Origin: Pleurodeles waltl
Taxonomy: Eukaryota; Chordata; Amphibia; Caudata; Salamandridae
Assembly: GCF_031143425.1 (NCBI RefSeq)
Contig: NC_090440.1
Location: forward strand, 1,270,117,123 to 1,270,181,122
Reading direction: 5' to 3'
Length of the DNA stretch: 64,000 nucleotides
Positions 10,722 to 22,010 of this stretch are shown here, piece after piece; position 1 is the stretch's first letter, and every line of letters begins with the position of its first letter. The notes under the pieces were generated by a model that saw nothing but the letters and a program-made list of their open reading frames with translations, was not told the origin of the DNA and did no database searches. Both the position numbers and the translations under genes were made by a program.

Positions 10722-12984
10722 TGTAGTAAGGTGGCTTTCTTCTAGCATAGTTACCCCCATTTTTGGCAGGTTTGTCAGTGTTTGTCAGTGTGTTTTCACA
10801 GTCTCACTGGAATCTTGCTAGTCAGGAACCCAGTGCTCATAGTTTGTTGCCTATATGTCAGTGTGGTTTACTGTGTTGACAGTATGCTTGACTGTGTCAC
10901 TGGAGTTCTGCTAACCTGAACTCCAGTGCTTATGCTCTCTCTGTTTACCAAATGTGTCACTATAGTTTAGTGACTCCATATTCCAATTCAGATTGGCACA
11001 CTGGATCCCCCTTATAAGTCCCTAGTAGATGATACCTAGGGACCCAGGGCATTGGGGTTCCAGGAGATCCTTATGGGCTGCAGCATTTCTTTTGCCACCC
11101 ATAAGGAGCTCATACAAACACTCCTTAAGGACTGCCACTGCAACCTGTGTGAAATAGTGCACACACTACTTTACAGCCATTTGCACTGCATCAGGTAACC
11201 TATAAGTCACCTATATGTCTATTCTTCAGTTACTGTAGGCTAGGTGCAAAGTGACTGTGTGTGAGGGCACCCTTGTAGTAGCAAAGGGGGCTCCAGGTTG
11301 CCCAGGATCACTTTCCCGGACTTTATGAGTGCGGGGACACCATTATAAGCGTGCACTACATATATTTCAATACATATATGTAGCTTCACAATGGTGACCG
11401 AATATGACCATGTAAGGTGTCTAAGATTGCGAAAATTAACCCCCAATCCAAATCTGGTATGGGGGGGGCAATTCTATGCACCCTGGGTGCTTCACCATGG
11501 ACCCCATTACTGCCAAACCAGCTTTCTGAGGTTTTCACTGCAGCCCCAGCTGCTGCCACCTCACAGACAGGTTTCTGCCCTCCTGGGAATTGAGCAGCTC
11601 AATCCCAGTGTGGCAGAACAATACATTTCCTTTAGGAGAGGGGAGTTAAAGGCAAGGGAGGGGTATCCTCCCAGAGCCTCTGGAAATGCTTTGAAAGGCA
11701 CAGATCGTGCCCTCCTAGCATAATCTAGTCTACAACAGTTCATGGACCCCCCGTCCCTGGTCTGGCACAAAACTGGACAAGGAAAGGGGAGTGACCACTC
11801 CCATGTCCATCATCACCCCAGGGGTGGTGCCCAGAGCTCCTCCAGAGTGTCCCTGGCATTAGCCATCTTGGATTCCAAGGTGTGGGGACCCTCTGGGAGC
11901 ATCTGAGTGGCCAGTGCCAGCAGGTGGTATCAGAGACCCCTCCTGACAAGTGCATACCTGGGTAGGTAGCCAATCCCCCTCCCAGGGCTATTTAGGGTCT
12001 CTTCTCTGGGTGTTTCCTCAGATTCTGCTTTCAAGACTCCTCCAGGACTCCTCTGCATCCTCTGCTTCAGTTTCTGACTGTCAGATCAACCGCAGACTGC
12101 TCCAGGAACCGATGTAACTTGCAAGTATCCAAACAGGCTACTGTGACCTGCAACTTCAGCTCCAGTCAGCAACAATTTCCAGGTTGTGCACACTTTGAGG
12201 ACTGTCTGTCTTCACCCTGCACTAGAGAACTAAAGGAATCTCCGGTGGAGTGACGGAGTCACTTCCCTGCTTCATTGGGCACCTCTCTACAGCAACAACA
12301 GGTACACAGGAACTCCTCTACTGTTGGCAAGCGTGATCCCTGGAACACAGAATGTGGACCGAAGTGATCCTGACTGTTCAAAGGTCCAGCTGTCCAAATT
12401 TGGTGGAGGTAAGGGCTTGCCTTCTCGTGCCAGACAGTACCCTTGTGCATTGTGTAGTCTGCAGCTCCTTGGGCATCTGTGTCAAAGTTCTTCATGCACA
12501 ATATAGCCCAGGTCCCCAGCACTCTATCCTGCGATGCTCAGCTCCCTGAGTTGTTCTCCAGCAGCGTGGGATCCCTCTGTGTAGTGCTGCAATGACTGCA
12601 CTTTGCAACTACTTTGTTCCCATGTTCTTAGACTCCTGTGTGTGCCTCCTGGTCTTAGGAGGGCTCTCTGAAGTGCTGAGAGCCCCCTCTGTCTCCTCAG
12701 TACAAGTTGAGACCCTCAGGTCCCCCCAGGGTCGGGGCAGCTCCTCTTTGACGCAAAACTCATTCTTGCATGAACCAAGGCTTGTTGGCGGAATCCCGTG
12801 ACACAAACAGCCTGCATCCAGTGACTTGAAGTGGGACATCTCTTGCACCAAGCAGGAACCCACAGCTATCTTCTTTGGTGCATTTCTGTACTTTTCTTCC
12901 AACCGCAGAATCCACTTTTGCACCTTCATCCAGGTTGGCCAGGACTCCTGTTCTTCCTGGACTCTTCATCGACTTCTGGACTTA

Positions 12985-13614
12985 GGTGGTCATTCTGACC
13001 CTGGCGGTCTTTGACCACCAGGGCGGAGGACCGCGGGAGCACCGCCGACAGGCCGGCGGTGCTCCAATGGGGATTCCGACCGCGGCGGTAAAGCCGCGGT
13101 CGGACCGGCACCACTGGCGGGGTCCCGCCAGTGTACCGCGGCCCCATTGAATCCTCCGCGGCGGCGCAGCTTGCTGCACCGCCGCGGGGATTCCGACCCC
13201 CCCTACCGCCATCCAGATCCCGGCGGTCGGACCGCCGAGATCCGGATGGCGGTAGGGGGGGTCGCGGGGCCCCTGGGGGCCCCTGCAGTGCCCATGCCAC
13301 TGGCATGGGCATTGCAGGGGCCCTCGTAAGAGGGCCCCTACATGTATTTCACTGTCTGCTGCGCAGACAGTGAAATACGCGACGGGTGCAACTGCACCCG
13401 TCGCACAGCTTCCACTCCGCCGGCTCGATTCCGAGCCGGCTTCATCGTGGAAGCCTCTTTCCCGCTGGGCTGGCTGGCGGTCTGAAGGCGACCGCCCGCC
13501 AGCCCAGCGGGAAAGTCAGAATTACCGCCGCGGTCTTTCGACCGCGGAACGGTAACCTGACGGCGGGACTTTGGCGGGCGGCCTCCGCCGCCCGCCAAGG
13601 TCAGAATGAGGGCC
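12985..13614 (+). mobile_element. Multi-hairpin MITE, copy A (630 bp)
   Basis: The ends are GGTGGTCATTCTGACC and GGTCAGAATGAGGGCC, flanked by TTA (12982-12984 and 13615-13617). The interior is almost entirely a row of separate hairpins. Examples are GTATTTCACTGTCTG...CAGACAGTGAAATAC at 13344-13378, GCGACGGGTGCA...TGCACCCGTCGC next to it, and TTTCCCGCTGGG...CCCAGCGGGAAA at 13458-13514. An extra CCCATGCCA/TGGCATGGG hairpin is shared with copy B only. GC content is very high. Open frames on both strands are a by-product. Confidence 0.85.
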
Positions 13615-14039
13615 TTAGTCTCCTCTCTCTACAGGTCTTCAGGTCCTGGAATCCAGCTTTGGTTTCTTGCAGTCTTGCTTGGTTCATAATCCTTTACCAC
13701 GACTTCTAGTGTGTTCTGAGGAAACTTGCTGTACTTTACTGCTGTTTTCCTGGACTCTGGGGTGGGGTACTTTACTTACCTTTGGTGTTTTCTTACACTC
13801 CCAGCGCCCCTCTACACACTACACTCACCTAGTGGGGAATCCAACGTTCACATTCCACTATTTTAGTATAGGGTTTGTTTTGTCCCTAGGCCCAGTGCAA
13901 TCTAGTGTGTTTTTCACAGTTTGCACTATTCTATGACTGTTTACTTACCCGATTTTGGTTACTGGTGTATACATTGTGTATAATACTTACCTCCAGTAGG
14001 AGTATTGCCTCTAAGATATTTTTGGCCTTGTGTCACGGA

Positions 14040-14045
14040 AATAAA
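14040..14045 (+). promoter_or_regulatory. Polyadenylation signal AATAAA in LTR X2
   Basis: AATAAAGTTCC in the same context as AATAAAGTACC of X3. MITE B starts only 26 bases downstream. Confidence 0.5.
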
Positions 14046-14070
14046 GTTCCTTCATTTTTGGTAACACTGA

Positions 14071-14661
14071 GGGGGTCATTCTGACCCTGGCGGTCATCGA
14101 CCGCCAGGGTCGACGACCACGGAAGCACCGCCAACAGGCTGCCGGTGCTTCCTTTTGTATTCCGACTGCGGCTGTGAAGCCGCGGTCGCCCAGCCGGGTC
14201 CGGCGGTTTCCCGCCGGATTACCCCCGGCTGGGAGAATCCTCGCCATGGGGATTCCGACCCCCTTCCCGCCAGTCTGTTTCTGGCGGTTTTCACCGCCAG
14301 AACCAGGACGGCGGGAACGGGTGTCGTCCCCTGCACTGCCCATGCCACTGGCATGGGCAGTGCAGGGGCCCCCTAACAGGGCCCCAGAAAGATTTTCACT
14401 GTCTGAATTGCAGACAGTGAAAATCGCGACGGGTGCAACTGCACCCGTCGCACCCCTGCAACTCCGCCGGCTCCATTCGGAGCCGGCTTTATTGTTGCAG
14501 GGCCTTTCCCGCTGGGCCGGCGGGCGCTTCTTTGGCGGGCGCCCGCCGGCCCAGCGGGAAAGCCAGAATGGCCTCTGCGGTCTTTTGACCGCGGACCGGC
14601 CAAGTGGCGGTTCCCGTTTGGCTGGCGGCTACCGCCGCCAGCCAAACTCGGAATGAGGGCC
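14071..14661 (+). mobile_element. Multi-hairpin MITE, copy B (591 bp)
   Basis: The ends are GGGGGTCATTCTGACC and CTCGGAATGAGGGCC, flanked by TGA (14068-14070 and 14662-14664). It has the same hairpin order as copy A, with different stem sequences. Examples are GATTTTCACTGTCTG...CAGACAGTGAAAATC at 14391-14425, CCCTGCAAC...GTTGCAGGG around 14455-14513, and TTTCCCGCTGGGCC...GGCCCAGCGGGAAA at 14515-14561. It lies right behind the AATAAA of LTR X2. Confidence 0.85.
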
Positions 14662-14834
14662 TGAGTCTTTTATTGTGTATAAGTACTGTGCGACTATAGT
14701 GGTATTGCAAGAGCTTTGCATGTCTCCTAGTTCAGCCTTGGCTGCTCTGCTACAGCTACCCCTAGATGGCCTAAGCTGCTAGACACTGCCTATATTCACT
14801 AATAAGGGATAAGTGGACCTGGTAGCCTCCTACA

Positions 14835-15772
14835 AGCCCCATTGGGGATTTAGAAATTAACAGCAAGTCATCCGAGAATAGGAGGATTGGGATTTTCCAT
14901 CCATTTATGCTAGGGGAGTCATTGACACACTGCCCTAGGTACTCAGCAACATCATTCATGTAGAGAGAAAAGAGTGTGGGGGCCAGCACACAACCCTGGT
15001 GCGTGCCATGACAAATAGGAATTCTGGACATCAGTTCTCCATACCACCTCAGCGTACCTAAGCGCACTTCCCTGTATGCAATCTGCTAAAAAATATCTAT
15101 GAGATCACTTAGGACACCCATCTTCCTCAAGACCATCCAGAGATTAGCATGTGGGATCAAATCAAAGGCAGCTCGAAGATCAACAAAAGCCACATATAAC
15201 TTCTGCTGTCTTAGGAGAACCTGTTCCCAATATAGAACCGAAAACCTAAATACCTGGTCAATAGTGCTGATCTTAGGCCAGAAACCTGTCTGCAGGGACA
15301 AGAATACTTCTTCTGTGGCTGCCCACATCAATAGTTTGTTGAGCCCCTTTTCAAGTGTTCAGCATCTTTCCCCCTCTGGCTATTACATTTGATAGGGTAT
15401 TTATGTACCAGGCCCATGGTCTGGGTTCCATCTTATATAGGTCTCCTGGAATACAGTCCGGGCGAGGGGCTTTTAGAGGTTTCAAGCTTTCTATTGCTAC
15501 CAGAGTTTCCTCCATAGTAAAAAATGGTAGGGCACAAACTTCAGGCACAAATCTAGGGGTGCTGATGGGCCTCTCCCCCTATTTAAAGGAGTGCTCATTG
15601 TTGTGTCTTACAGAATATAAGGCACCAAAATAGTCCTCCCACTTCTCCAGTGAGATGTGAGAGTACCTAGAATTATCATGTTCTCTGGTCCCTTCTGCTA
15701 TTCGTGACCAAAGATGCAATTATCTCTTTCTTTCAGGAACTGGAGAAAAGCATTCCTCCTTGTTTTGCCATG
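14835..15772 (-). pseudogene. LINE-A, 5' piece: linker and RT domain up to the FSDD motif
   Basis: Reading on the minus strand, 15549-15740 gives SLEKWEDYFGALYS and then TMEETLVAIESLKPLKAP.PDCIPGDLY. This is followed by LQTGF..KISTIDQVFRF, LYVAFVDLRAAFDLIPH (RT motif A), HQGCVLAPTLFSLYMNDV (motif B) and PILLFSDDLLLISKSPMGL (catalytic box, about 14860-14885). The frame stops being LINE at 14835, where LTR X2 begins, and resumes at 10721. It is 5'-truncated near 15772 at a MITE fragment. One position of the usual ADD box reads SDD. Several frameshifts are present. Confidence 0.75.
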
Positions 15773-16049
15773 CTAGCGGACCCCCTGGAGTGGCATTAGT
15801 GTTTGGCGCTGCCTCAGGTTTACGACAACTCGTAAATCTGTGGCAGGCTCAAAAGAAATGGATGTTTTGGTGCCCACAGCACCACCCATCACACGCCCTC
15901 TGAAGCAGAAAACTGTGTCAAAGGAGCCCATATTTACAAGGAGGCATAATGCCACAAAAAAGTGGCGGTACACCTTGAAAATATGTAGCAGTGCTTAGCA
16001 CCACCAGAGCCTCACGAAAATGAACGCTAGGGGCTCTTAAATATGCCCC
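15773..16049 (-). mobile_element. MITE fragment, GGGGCATATTTA-ended family
   Basis: It ends TTAAATATGCCCC at 16049 followed by TTA. An internal hairpin GCTGCCTCAGGTTTACGA...TCGTAAATCTGTGGCAG closely matches one in the MITE at 22011-22767. The other end is not recognisable and probably truncated where LINE-A begins. Confidence 0.5.
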
Positions 16050-17639
16050 TTAATGTGCAACTTCAAAAGTGATCTTTTTAAATTATATATGGAAATAAAG
16101 ATCAGGTTTCACAAACCGAGTGGAGGTTGTTCTTTTCTTCATATGATCAAGGATAATAAAATGTATAAAAAGAGTTACACATGCAGATGTTTGTAAAAAA
16201 TATAAGCGTTGTTAAACATTTGCTAAATAAAATGATGGGCTAAATTTAGCAAAGGAATAATTATGTAAAAGGACAATAATGAAAATACGTACAATAATGT
16301 AAGTATTTGGAAACTAGGAGAGAAAAATATAATTCGTTTGAACTTCTAAGCCCCTCCAGGAAAATACTGCTATCAAGTATAAAAAAGCGTGCGCATAAGC
16401 ACATGAATCAAAACTTGAGGGAACTAAAACATGACGAGCTAAAATATTCCCCAATTGAGCAGCAGGTATCAGCCAATCTGTGATAAGCGCCATGTGTGGA
16501 GAACAAAGTTGTTGTCCAGTGCAGTAGAACGCGAAAATATTTAAGAACATTGAATGCAGTAGTAAAAAAGCACAACAATGCAAACACATACAGTAAAGTG
16601 GACATCAAATAAGGGCTCAAAAGGTCTCAAATCACAAGCTGACATCATCAACCAAACAAATATTCTACAATACCTCTTATTAATTATTGTTTGAGATATG
16701 TAACCGGCCAAAGAAAATTGTTTTTTCTCTGCACTGGATGGCCTCTCTAAACCAGTAGATAAGACGGGCATCTGCAGCGGAGGACCAAATTACGCGGTAG
16801 GGTTAGTTACATTTTTTGGGAAATCATGCAGCAATGATGTCTCATCTCGTTCTATTAAAATCAGGCCTTGTGAACTGGGGCCTTTAAAATGGATATTGAG
16901 ATACTGTTATCTTCTGCAAGAATGAACTCCCAGTTTAGGGGCTTGTTCCTGCAGAACAAAACATTTTGCACAGGCTGTGCATTAAAAGTGGCAAAGGATT
17001 AGTGCCTTCATTAGAGCTGCTGCAGCAGTGCCTGCACTAAAGGCAGTCAGCAGGCGTCTCTAGATCTACAGACAATGAGAAGCTGGATTTGTCAGGCAGG
17101 ACGGAATCATAATAATCTCTGTATTTTGGCTGCAGAGTGTTCTACACAGGGCCAGCTCTGGGGCGGTGTGACCGGGTGCTGAGTTCGGATGGTGGCGCCG
17201 TGTTTACAGGTATATTATTGTTTTCAAAGCACCTGCTAGCAATTTTCAGGAAATAATAAAGATTTCAAGACAACTCAGTGGATTCATATTTTGCCTGGAG
17301 AGACCTCTTTTCTCTAGTGGAAGTTTTAAGTTAGTGCAGGGGGTTAATATGCCTGCTGCAAAGAGCGTGTCCCATGCAGATCTCAAAGTGCATCTAATGC
17401 AAATATGTCAGCAGGCTACTACTTTTGTCAGAGATGCCATTTCCTTACTTGCAGTGTATAAGTTAAAATCCTAATATAGAACAGTGAGCTATTAGCTGTC
17501 ATCCAAGAAATGCATGGATACTGCAAGGTATAGATTAGAGCATTAAGATTTTTTTCTCAAACATTTAATTATCCTCCTTGGAAAAAGGGTTCATTTGGGT
17601 AGGAAGCAATTCTTATTCAAGAGAAACCCCAACCATAGT
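16050..17639. other. No recognisable feature
   Basis: About 1.6 kb of A/T-rich sequence with only short, unrelated open frames. I see no repeat boundary or protein similarity. Confidence 0.5.
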
Positions 17640-17875
17640 GTTACAGTTTAAATTCTGAGTGTGTACTTCTTCCAGCCAAGCACTCCTAAACTATGCTGCC
17701 TACTAGTATGGATGGCATGTGACTCCTACACCTTGTAGTCCTCTGTCTTATGTAACATTTCTTGTAAACTGATTTACACACCTATGATTGATTGTCTCTG
17801 TGTAATGCGTGTGCAATGTAAAGTGCTCTGACACCCTACACTGGTATGAGTGGCCTACAAAGCTAATTAAATGCA
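17640..17875 (+). mobile_element. Possible L2/CR1-type LINE 3' tail
   Basis: AATGTAAAGTGCTCTGACAC followed by a G-rich segment and CTACAAAGCTAATTAAA has the shape of the L2/Rex/CR1 3' end (TGTAAAGCGCTTTGA...TATACAAATAA). No coding part is attached. The call rests on this short motif. Confidence 0.35.
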
Positions 17876-18484
17876 TCTGAGAGAGAGAGTGGTTATGGAG
17901 ACTTGCGTGACTCTGTTAAAGGGTGGTAGTGAAGGACTCTGTGGTGGAGGTGGTCATTGGGGACACCAACAACATTGTCGCTCAGGGTGCCATCAATGCT
18001 ACGGCCAGCCTTGGTTCTACACATTCAGAAAACAAATTAGAAACGGATTTTGCAGCCTTTACCACTCATAACAAGGGACCACATCCCATAATTACAAACA
18101 TTTGAGTATGAATATGCTTATCCCAAAAAAAGTTTTTTCAATGAAAAAGTGTGTTTGGGGAGAAATATTTGAGTAACTTGCTTTTGCGTAATCATGCAAA
18201 ATTCCAGAAACATTATGCAAAATTATGTGAAAGGAAAATCCATCCTTTAGCTCTGTTTTTTTCTAGATTTGTGTCAATTTTTGACACATGGACATATGTC
18301 ATACAAAAAAAGCTTGAAAAATACAATTTCCATGACCAGCAACTACTTGTATTGTGGTTGTTGACGATGTTCTCTTGTTTTCATGCTGCAAAGTTGCCAT
18401 GAACTGTGTTGAAATTTCTTGACATGGTGTAATGCTGTAATTTGGGTAATTTCATGTGGGAAACTACATTGTTGTTTTAGGAGG
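17876..18484. other. No recognisable feature
   Basis: Two short open frames (17871-18071 and 18151-18402) show no domain. I see nothing else in this stretch. Confidence 0.4.
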
Positions 18485-20620
18485 GTGTAAGCCCTTCTTA
18501 GGCAACAGCCACAATCTTTGTCACGTTGAACCAGAAAACGTCAGTTAACCTGTTCCAAACCCTGTGGAAACTAGGCGCAAAAGCAGGCAGGCTTAACACA
18601 GAGACAATGTGTAAACTTTTTATACATCACTGAAACATTACAAAAGTAAAAGGAGAGCATGAGAGAAATCCTGCACAGATTTAAAAAACGTGGAGTGAAA
18701 TTTAATAATCTCTCTGACACCAAAATGCCAAAAATCCAATCAGTACAACTGGAGATATGAAATTTCAAAGATTTAAAGTAAGTATACCACCCAAAAGCAC
18801 GGAGCAACACGCAAGGTTATCTGGTCATGCAAGACCATGTGAAAGTCACAAGTTCAGGCCAACCGCAATGGAGCACGGGCTGGATACAGGGACCAGGTTA
18901 GTCCTTCTGAAAAAGTTACCTTCTAATGTCTAGTACAAAGAGTTCTGCTCATGGTGGAGGAGGCCTCAAGGAGCAGAGAAGGTGTTGCAGATGGTAGTCG
19001 CTGTAGGGCAAAGAGCAGGTTGGGTGCTGCGTATGGGTATTGCTTTAGTGCGAAGATCCTGTAAGGTCTTCATGGATGGTTGATTCTGGAGATTTGCATT
19101 GGTGGTCCTAACGGGCTGTCGATGTTGTAGCATTAAATGCAGATCTCACACAGCTGGTTGTCAATAGTGGTGGCTGTAGCACTAAGAGTTGAGTTCAGCG
19201 GAGTTGCACAATGGCAGTCAGTGCATCCAGGATGATCTTGGTGCAGACTTCTGTTTTGTGGTCCCAGAGTGCGGAAACCATCTGGATTTTTGTTTTTCTT
19301 CAAGGAGGAGCTCAATTGATGCCACACCAAGGGCCCAGGACGTGGGAGGCACCTCCTGGGGGTCAGGAACTCAGTCCAGCAGAGGGTAGCAGGACTCAGA
19401 TAGGTCCAGTTTCAGGTCTAGGCAGGTCTAGTTGCAGAAGGTCAACTGGGAGGCTTCACAGAGACATCTGCAGCTTGTTGTGTCCCTATAGCTCAGAACA
19501 GGAGGTTAAGTAGCTGACCATTGGAGTTACTTCATCCTGGAATGAAGAATGCAGGGCCAGTCTTTTTTCTCAGACAGCAGGGCAGGCCTTGAGCTGCAGT
19601 GCAGTCCTCTGACAGTGGGACAGTCCTTCTTCTGTAGCTTACACAGGCCCAGTAGGGTACTGAAGAGAGGGATGGAGAGTCCTACTTTTATACCCTGCAC
19701 CCCCTTTGAAATGGGAGAAGCTTCTGTAGTTGTTCCCTGGTAGAAGTGTCTGGAACTTTCTGCCCTTTCAGCCATTAGCCTAGCGTGAAATTCTTTGTGA
19801 GTGTGCTGGGCCAATGCCTTTGAAGTGCAAGTGTGGTACGTCACAGCTCAAACCCCTATTAAGTTAGGATGGCCTATCTTGCCAACATCCATACCCTGTA
19901 TTGTGATACTGTCTGTGAGGAATACACAAAGGACAACTGTCAACTATATCTAGTTATGTGACCTATGATCAGGCTGCAGGTAGCAAATGGTTGGGGCAAG
20001 AAATGACAGCTTTCTAAAAGTGGTATTGTCAGAATTGTGACCTGAAATGTGACTTTGTAATTAAAAAGGGTTTTAAATTGTAATTCCTCAAACACCAAAC
20101 ATGAGATTCCTTCCTACTCCCAAACAAAACTAATCACTTATTAAATGAAATAAAGTAACCCAATGTTATCCTATGGGAGAGGTAGACCTTGAAGGAGTGA
20201 AAAATGAATTTGACAGTTTTTCATGTAAAAAAAGTACATGTCCAATCTTTTAAATACAACTCACTCTGCCCTCTAGCTTGTGAAGGGCCCACACTAGGGG
20301 TGGTTTAGATGTATTAAAGGGGAAGGTTTAGACCTGGTAAAAGGTTTATTTGGCCATGTCCAAATAACAGTTTAAAACTGCACACACAGTTTGTACTGGA
20401 ATACATGGGACATGTTTAAAGGGGTCTACTTATGTGGGTGCCACAATAACTGTTGTTATCCATACCATCCTGGGTATGGTATGCCACTTTACAAGGGACT
20501 CATAAGTGAGTTAAATACGACAATCAGGTTTAAGGCAATGTTCCCCTGGTTTAAGGAGGGAGCACAAGCCCTTTAGTACTGGTTAGCAGCAGTAAAGTGC
20601 ACAGAGTCTTAAGGTCAATA
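18485..20620 (-). mobile_element. LTR-like non-coding repeat family Y, copy Y1
   Basis: On the minus strand the sequence begins GACTCTGTGCACTTTACTGC, then CTAACCAGTACTAAAG and a CTTATGAGTCCCTTGTAAAG block. It runs in parallel with 33413-34200 on the plus strand (GACTCTGCACACCTTACCAC, CTAACCAGTGCTAAAG, CTTATAAGTCCCTAGTAAAG). It then reaches a TATAAAAG box and a transcribed-looking pyrimidine-rich stretch. It has no coding capacity. The boundaries, especially the one near 18485, are approximate, and no target duplication was found. Confidence 0.45.
19685..19692 (-). promoter_or_regulatory. TATA box in repeat Y1
   Basis: The minus strand reads GGTATAAAAGTAGGAC. A C/T-rich stretch about 30 bases downstream would fit a transcription start. 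Promoter function is inference. Confidence 0.35.
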
Positions 20621-22010
20621 AAAACAAATTCAGCAAAAATAAGAGGGGAGAAGGCAAAATGTTTGGAGGCAGATCAACCAGCATCATTTGAAAGTAGACA
20701 TGTAGAAGTAGGGCAGCCAGTGAAACTCCAAGATCTTATACCAGACCTATATAAGGGGGATCAATATTAGGCTATGGATGCAAAGTTGGTGCATGCACAG
20801 GTTGATATCCATAGATATCTAGGAGCATTTACAGTAGTACATTGAGCAGCGGGAACGTTTGGGTGTCTCCTAGTTCAGCCACTAGATGTACTGATATAGC
20901 TGTGTCTCCTACCACGGCTACCTAATTAGGCAATTAGGTTAGGACAGATGCAGTGATCAAAAAACTGCTCTGACTAACAGGGACAGTCAGTGCAGTAGAG
21001 GTTGGTGGACCGGCTTATGTAAGCAGACGGAGACTGCTCACTCAATGCTAAATCATCCCCTACAGCCCGCACACTTGAATTATGCATTGCATCAGATGTT
21101 CTCCTCATTATTGCAATAAAAAGAGACACAGGCCCCTCACCCGGCATACTGACAACTGTAACAACATGCACCCTTAGAATTATTATTAATGGGCTCTGCC
21201 TATTGTTAATACAACCTTGCTCAACTCTCCTAATGGTGCTAACTTCTAACATTGCAGTTGCTCATAGAATCACAGATCACCTCTGTAAAATCCCAAACTT
21301 TCTTTTGCACTTATGGCATCATATTTACTGTCATCGTCATGTTCACTGTCATCTAATCATCATGAGTTTGGTGCAGAGCAGGTCAAAAAAGATATCCACT
21401 GCGCATCGATGTTCATATCTGGTCCTGTCACCAGCATAACTGATGTTGCTGCTTATTGTCTACTTTGTATTACTCAGCACTATTCAAAAACAGCTTTTGA
21501 TGGTGAACTGAGAGCAGGTAACATTGTCTTTGCTAAGATTCCCATCAATTGTGGGCTTTAGCCAGGATGCATTATAGCTGCTTTACTATTAAACTTATAT
21601 GCTACAAATCCTGAGGTAAGTTCGATTTTCCCTTCAACACTATTTAATACAATAAGTTCGAATTAAAGCATATACTTTCTAGGTTACCTAACCTAGAACT
21701 ACCTGCAGCTTACAAGTAAGTCTGCCAAAGGTGACTTTGCAATTATTTTAGCATTTTCTTTTTACCAGCACCTCGCAATGCACCAGGGGTTATAACATGA
21801 TATCGTTTTCTAATCTGTCAGTGCAGAAAGAGACTGGTTTTGTTGCATCTTGAGCGCATACATTAATTCGAATATCTCTGAGTCTTTTATGTTTTTCTGA
21901 CAATAATGTTCCGAAACACTGGGCAGTAATTCCCTCTTTGTGTTTCCGAGCTCTGCTGTCAGCAAAACATGCACTAAATCTGTGATATTTTGAATTAATA
22001 TATGCTCTAA
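20621..22010. other. No recognisable feature
   Basis: About 1.4 kb with short open frames only. A GTCTCCTAGTTCAGCC motif near 20867 also occurs in the 3' block of LTR family X, but flanking similarity does not extend far enough to call a copy. Confidence 0.4.

Larger units (their letters stand above)
10722..14834 (+). mobile_element. LTR family X, copy X2 (solo LTR carrying two MITEs)
   Basis: It starts TGTAGTAAGGTGGC and ends GCCTCCTACA, with a perfect 5-bp target duplication AGCCC (10717-10721 and 14835-14839). Without MITEs A and B and their duplications it is about 2.89 kb, close to X1 and X3. The body shares with X3 the TTACCCCCA leader, the CCAGGAGAT...TATGGGCTGCAGCATT block, the AATAAAG...CCTT.ATTTTT signal and the TAATAAGGGATAA 3' block. 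It has no coding capacity. It interrupts LINE-A exactly between codons for SPMGL and QNL. Confidence 0.8.

Noticed and set aside
12926..14656. Overlapping GC-rich open frames, Arg/Pro/Gly-rich, on both strands
   Set aside because: All lie in the hairpin-chain MITEs; inverted repeats make both strands look alike and stop-poor.
18571..19844. Several 65-105 codon frames as host exons
   Set aside because: They fall in a repeat with a second copy (Y2) where the frames are not kept; no splice-site pattern supports exons.
20860..20960. Fourth copy of LTR family X
   Set aside because: Only a short GTCTCCTAGTTCAGCC-like motif matches; no ends or duplications.
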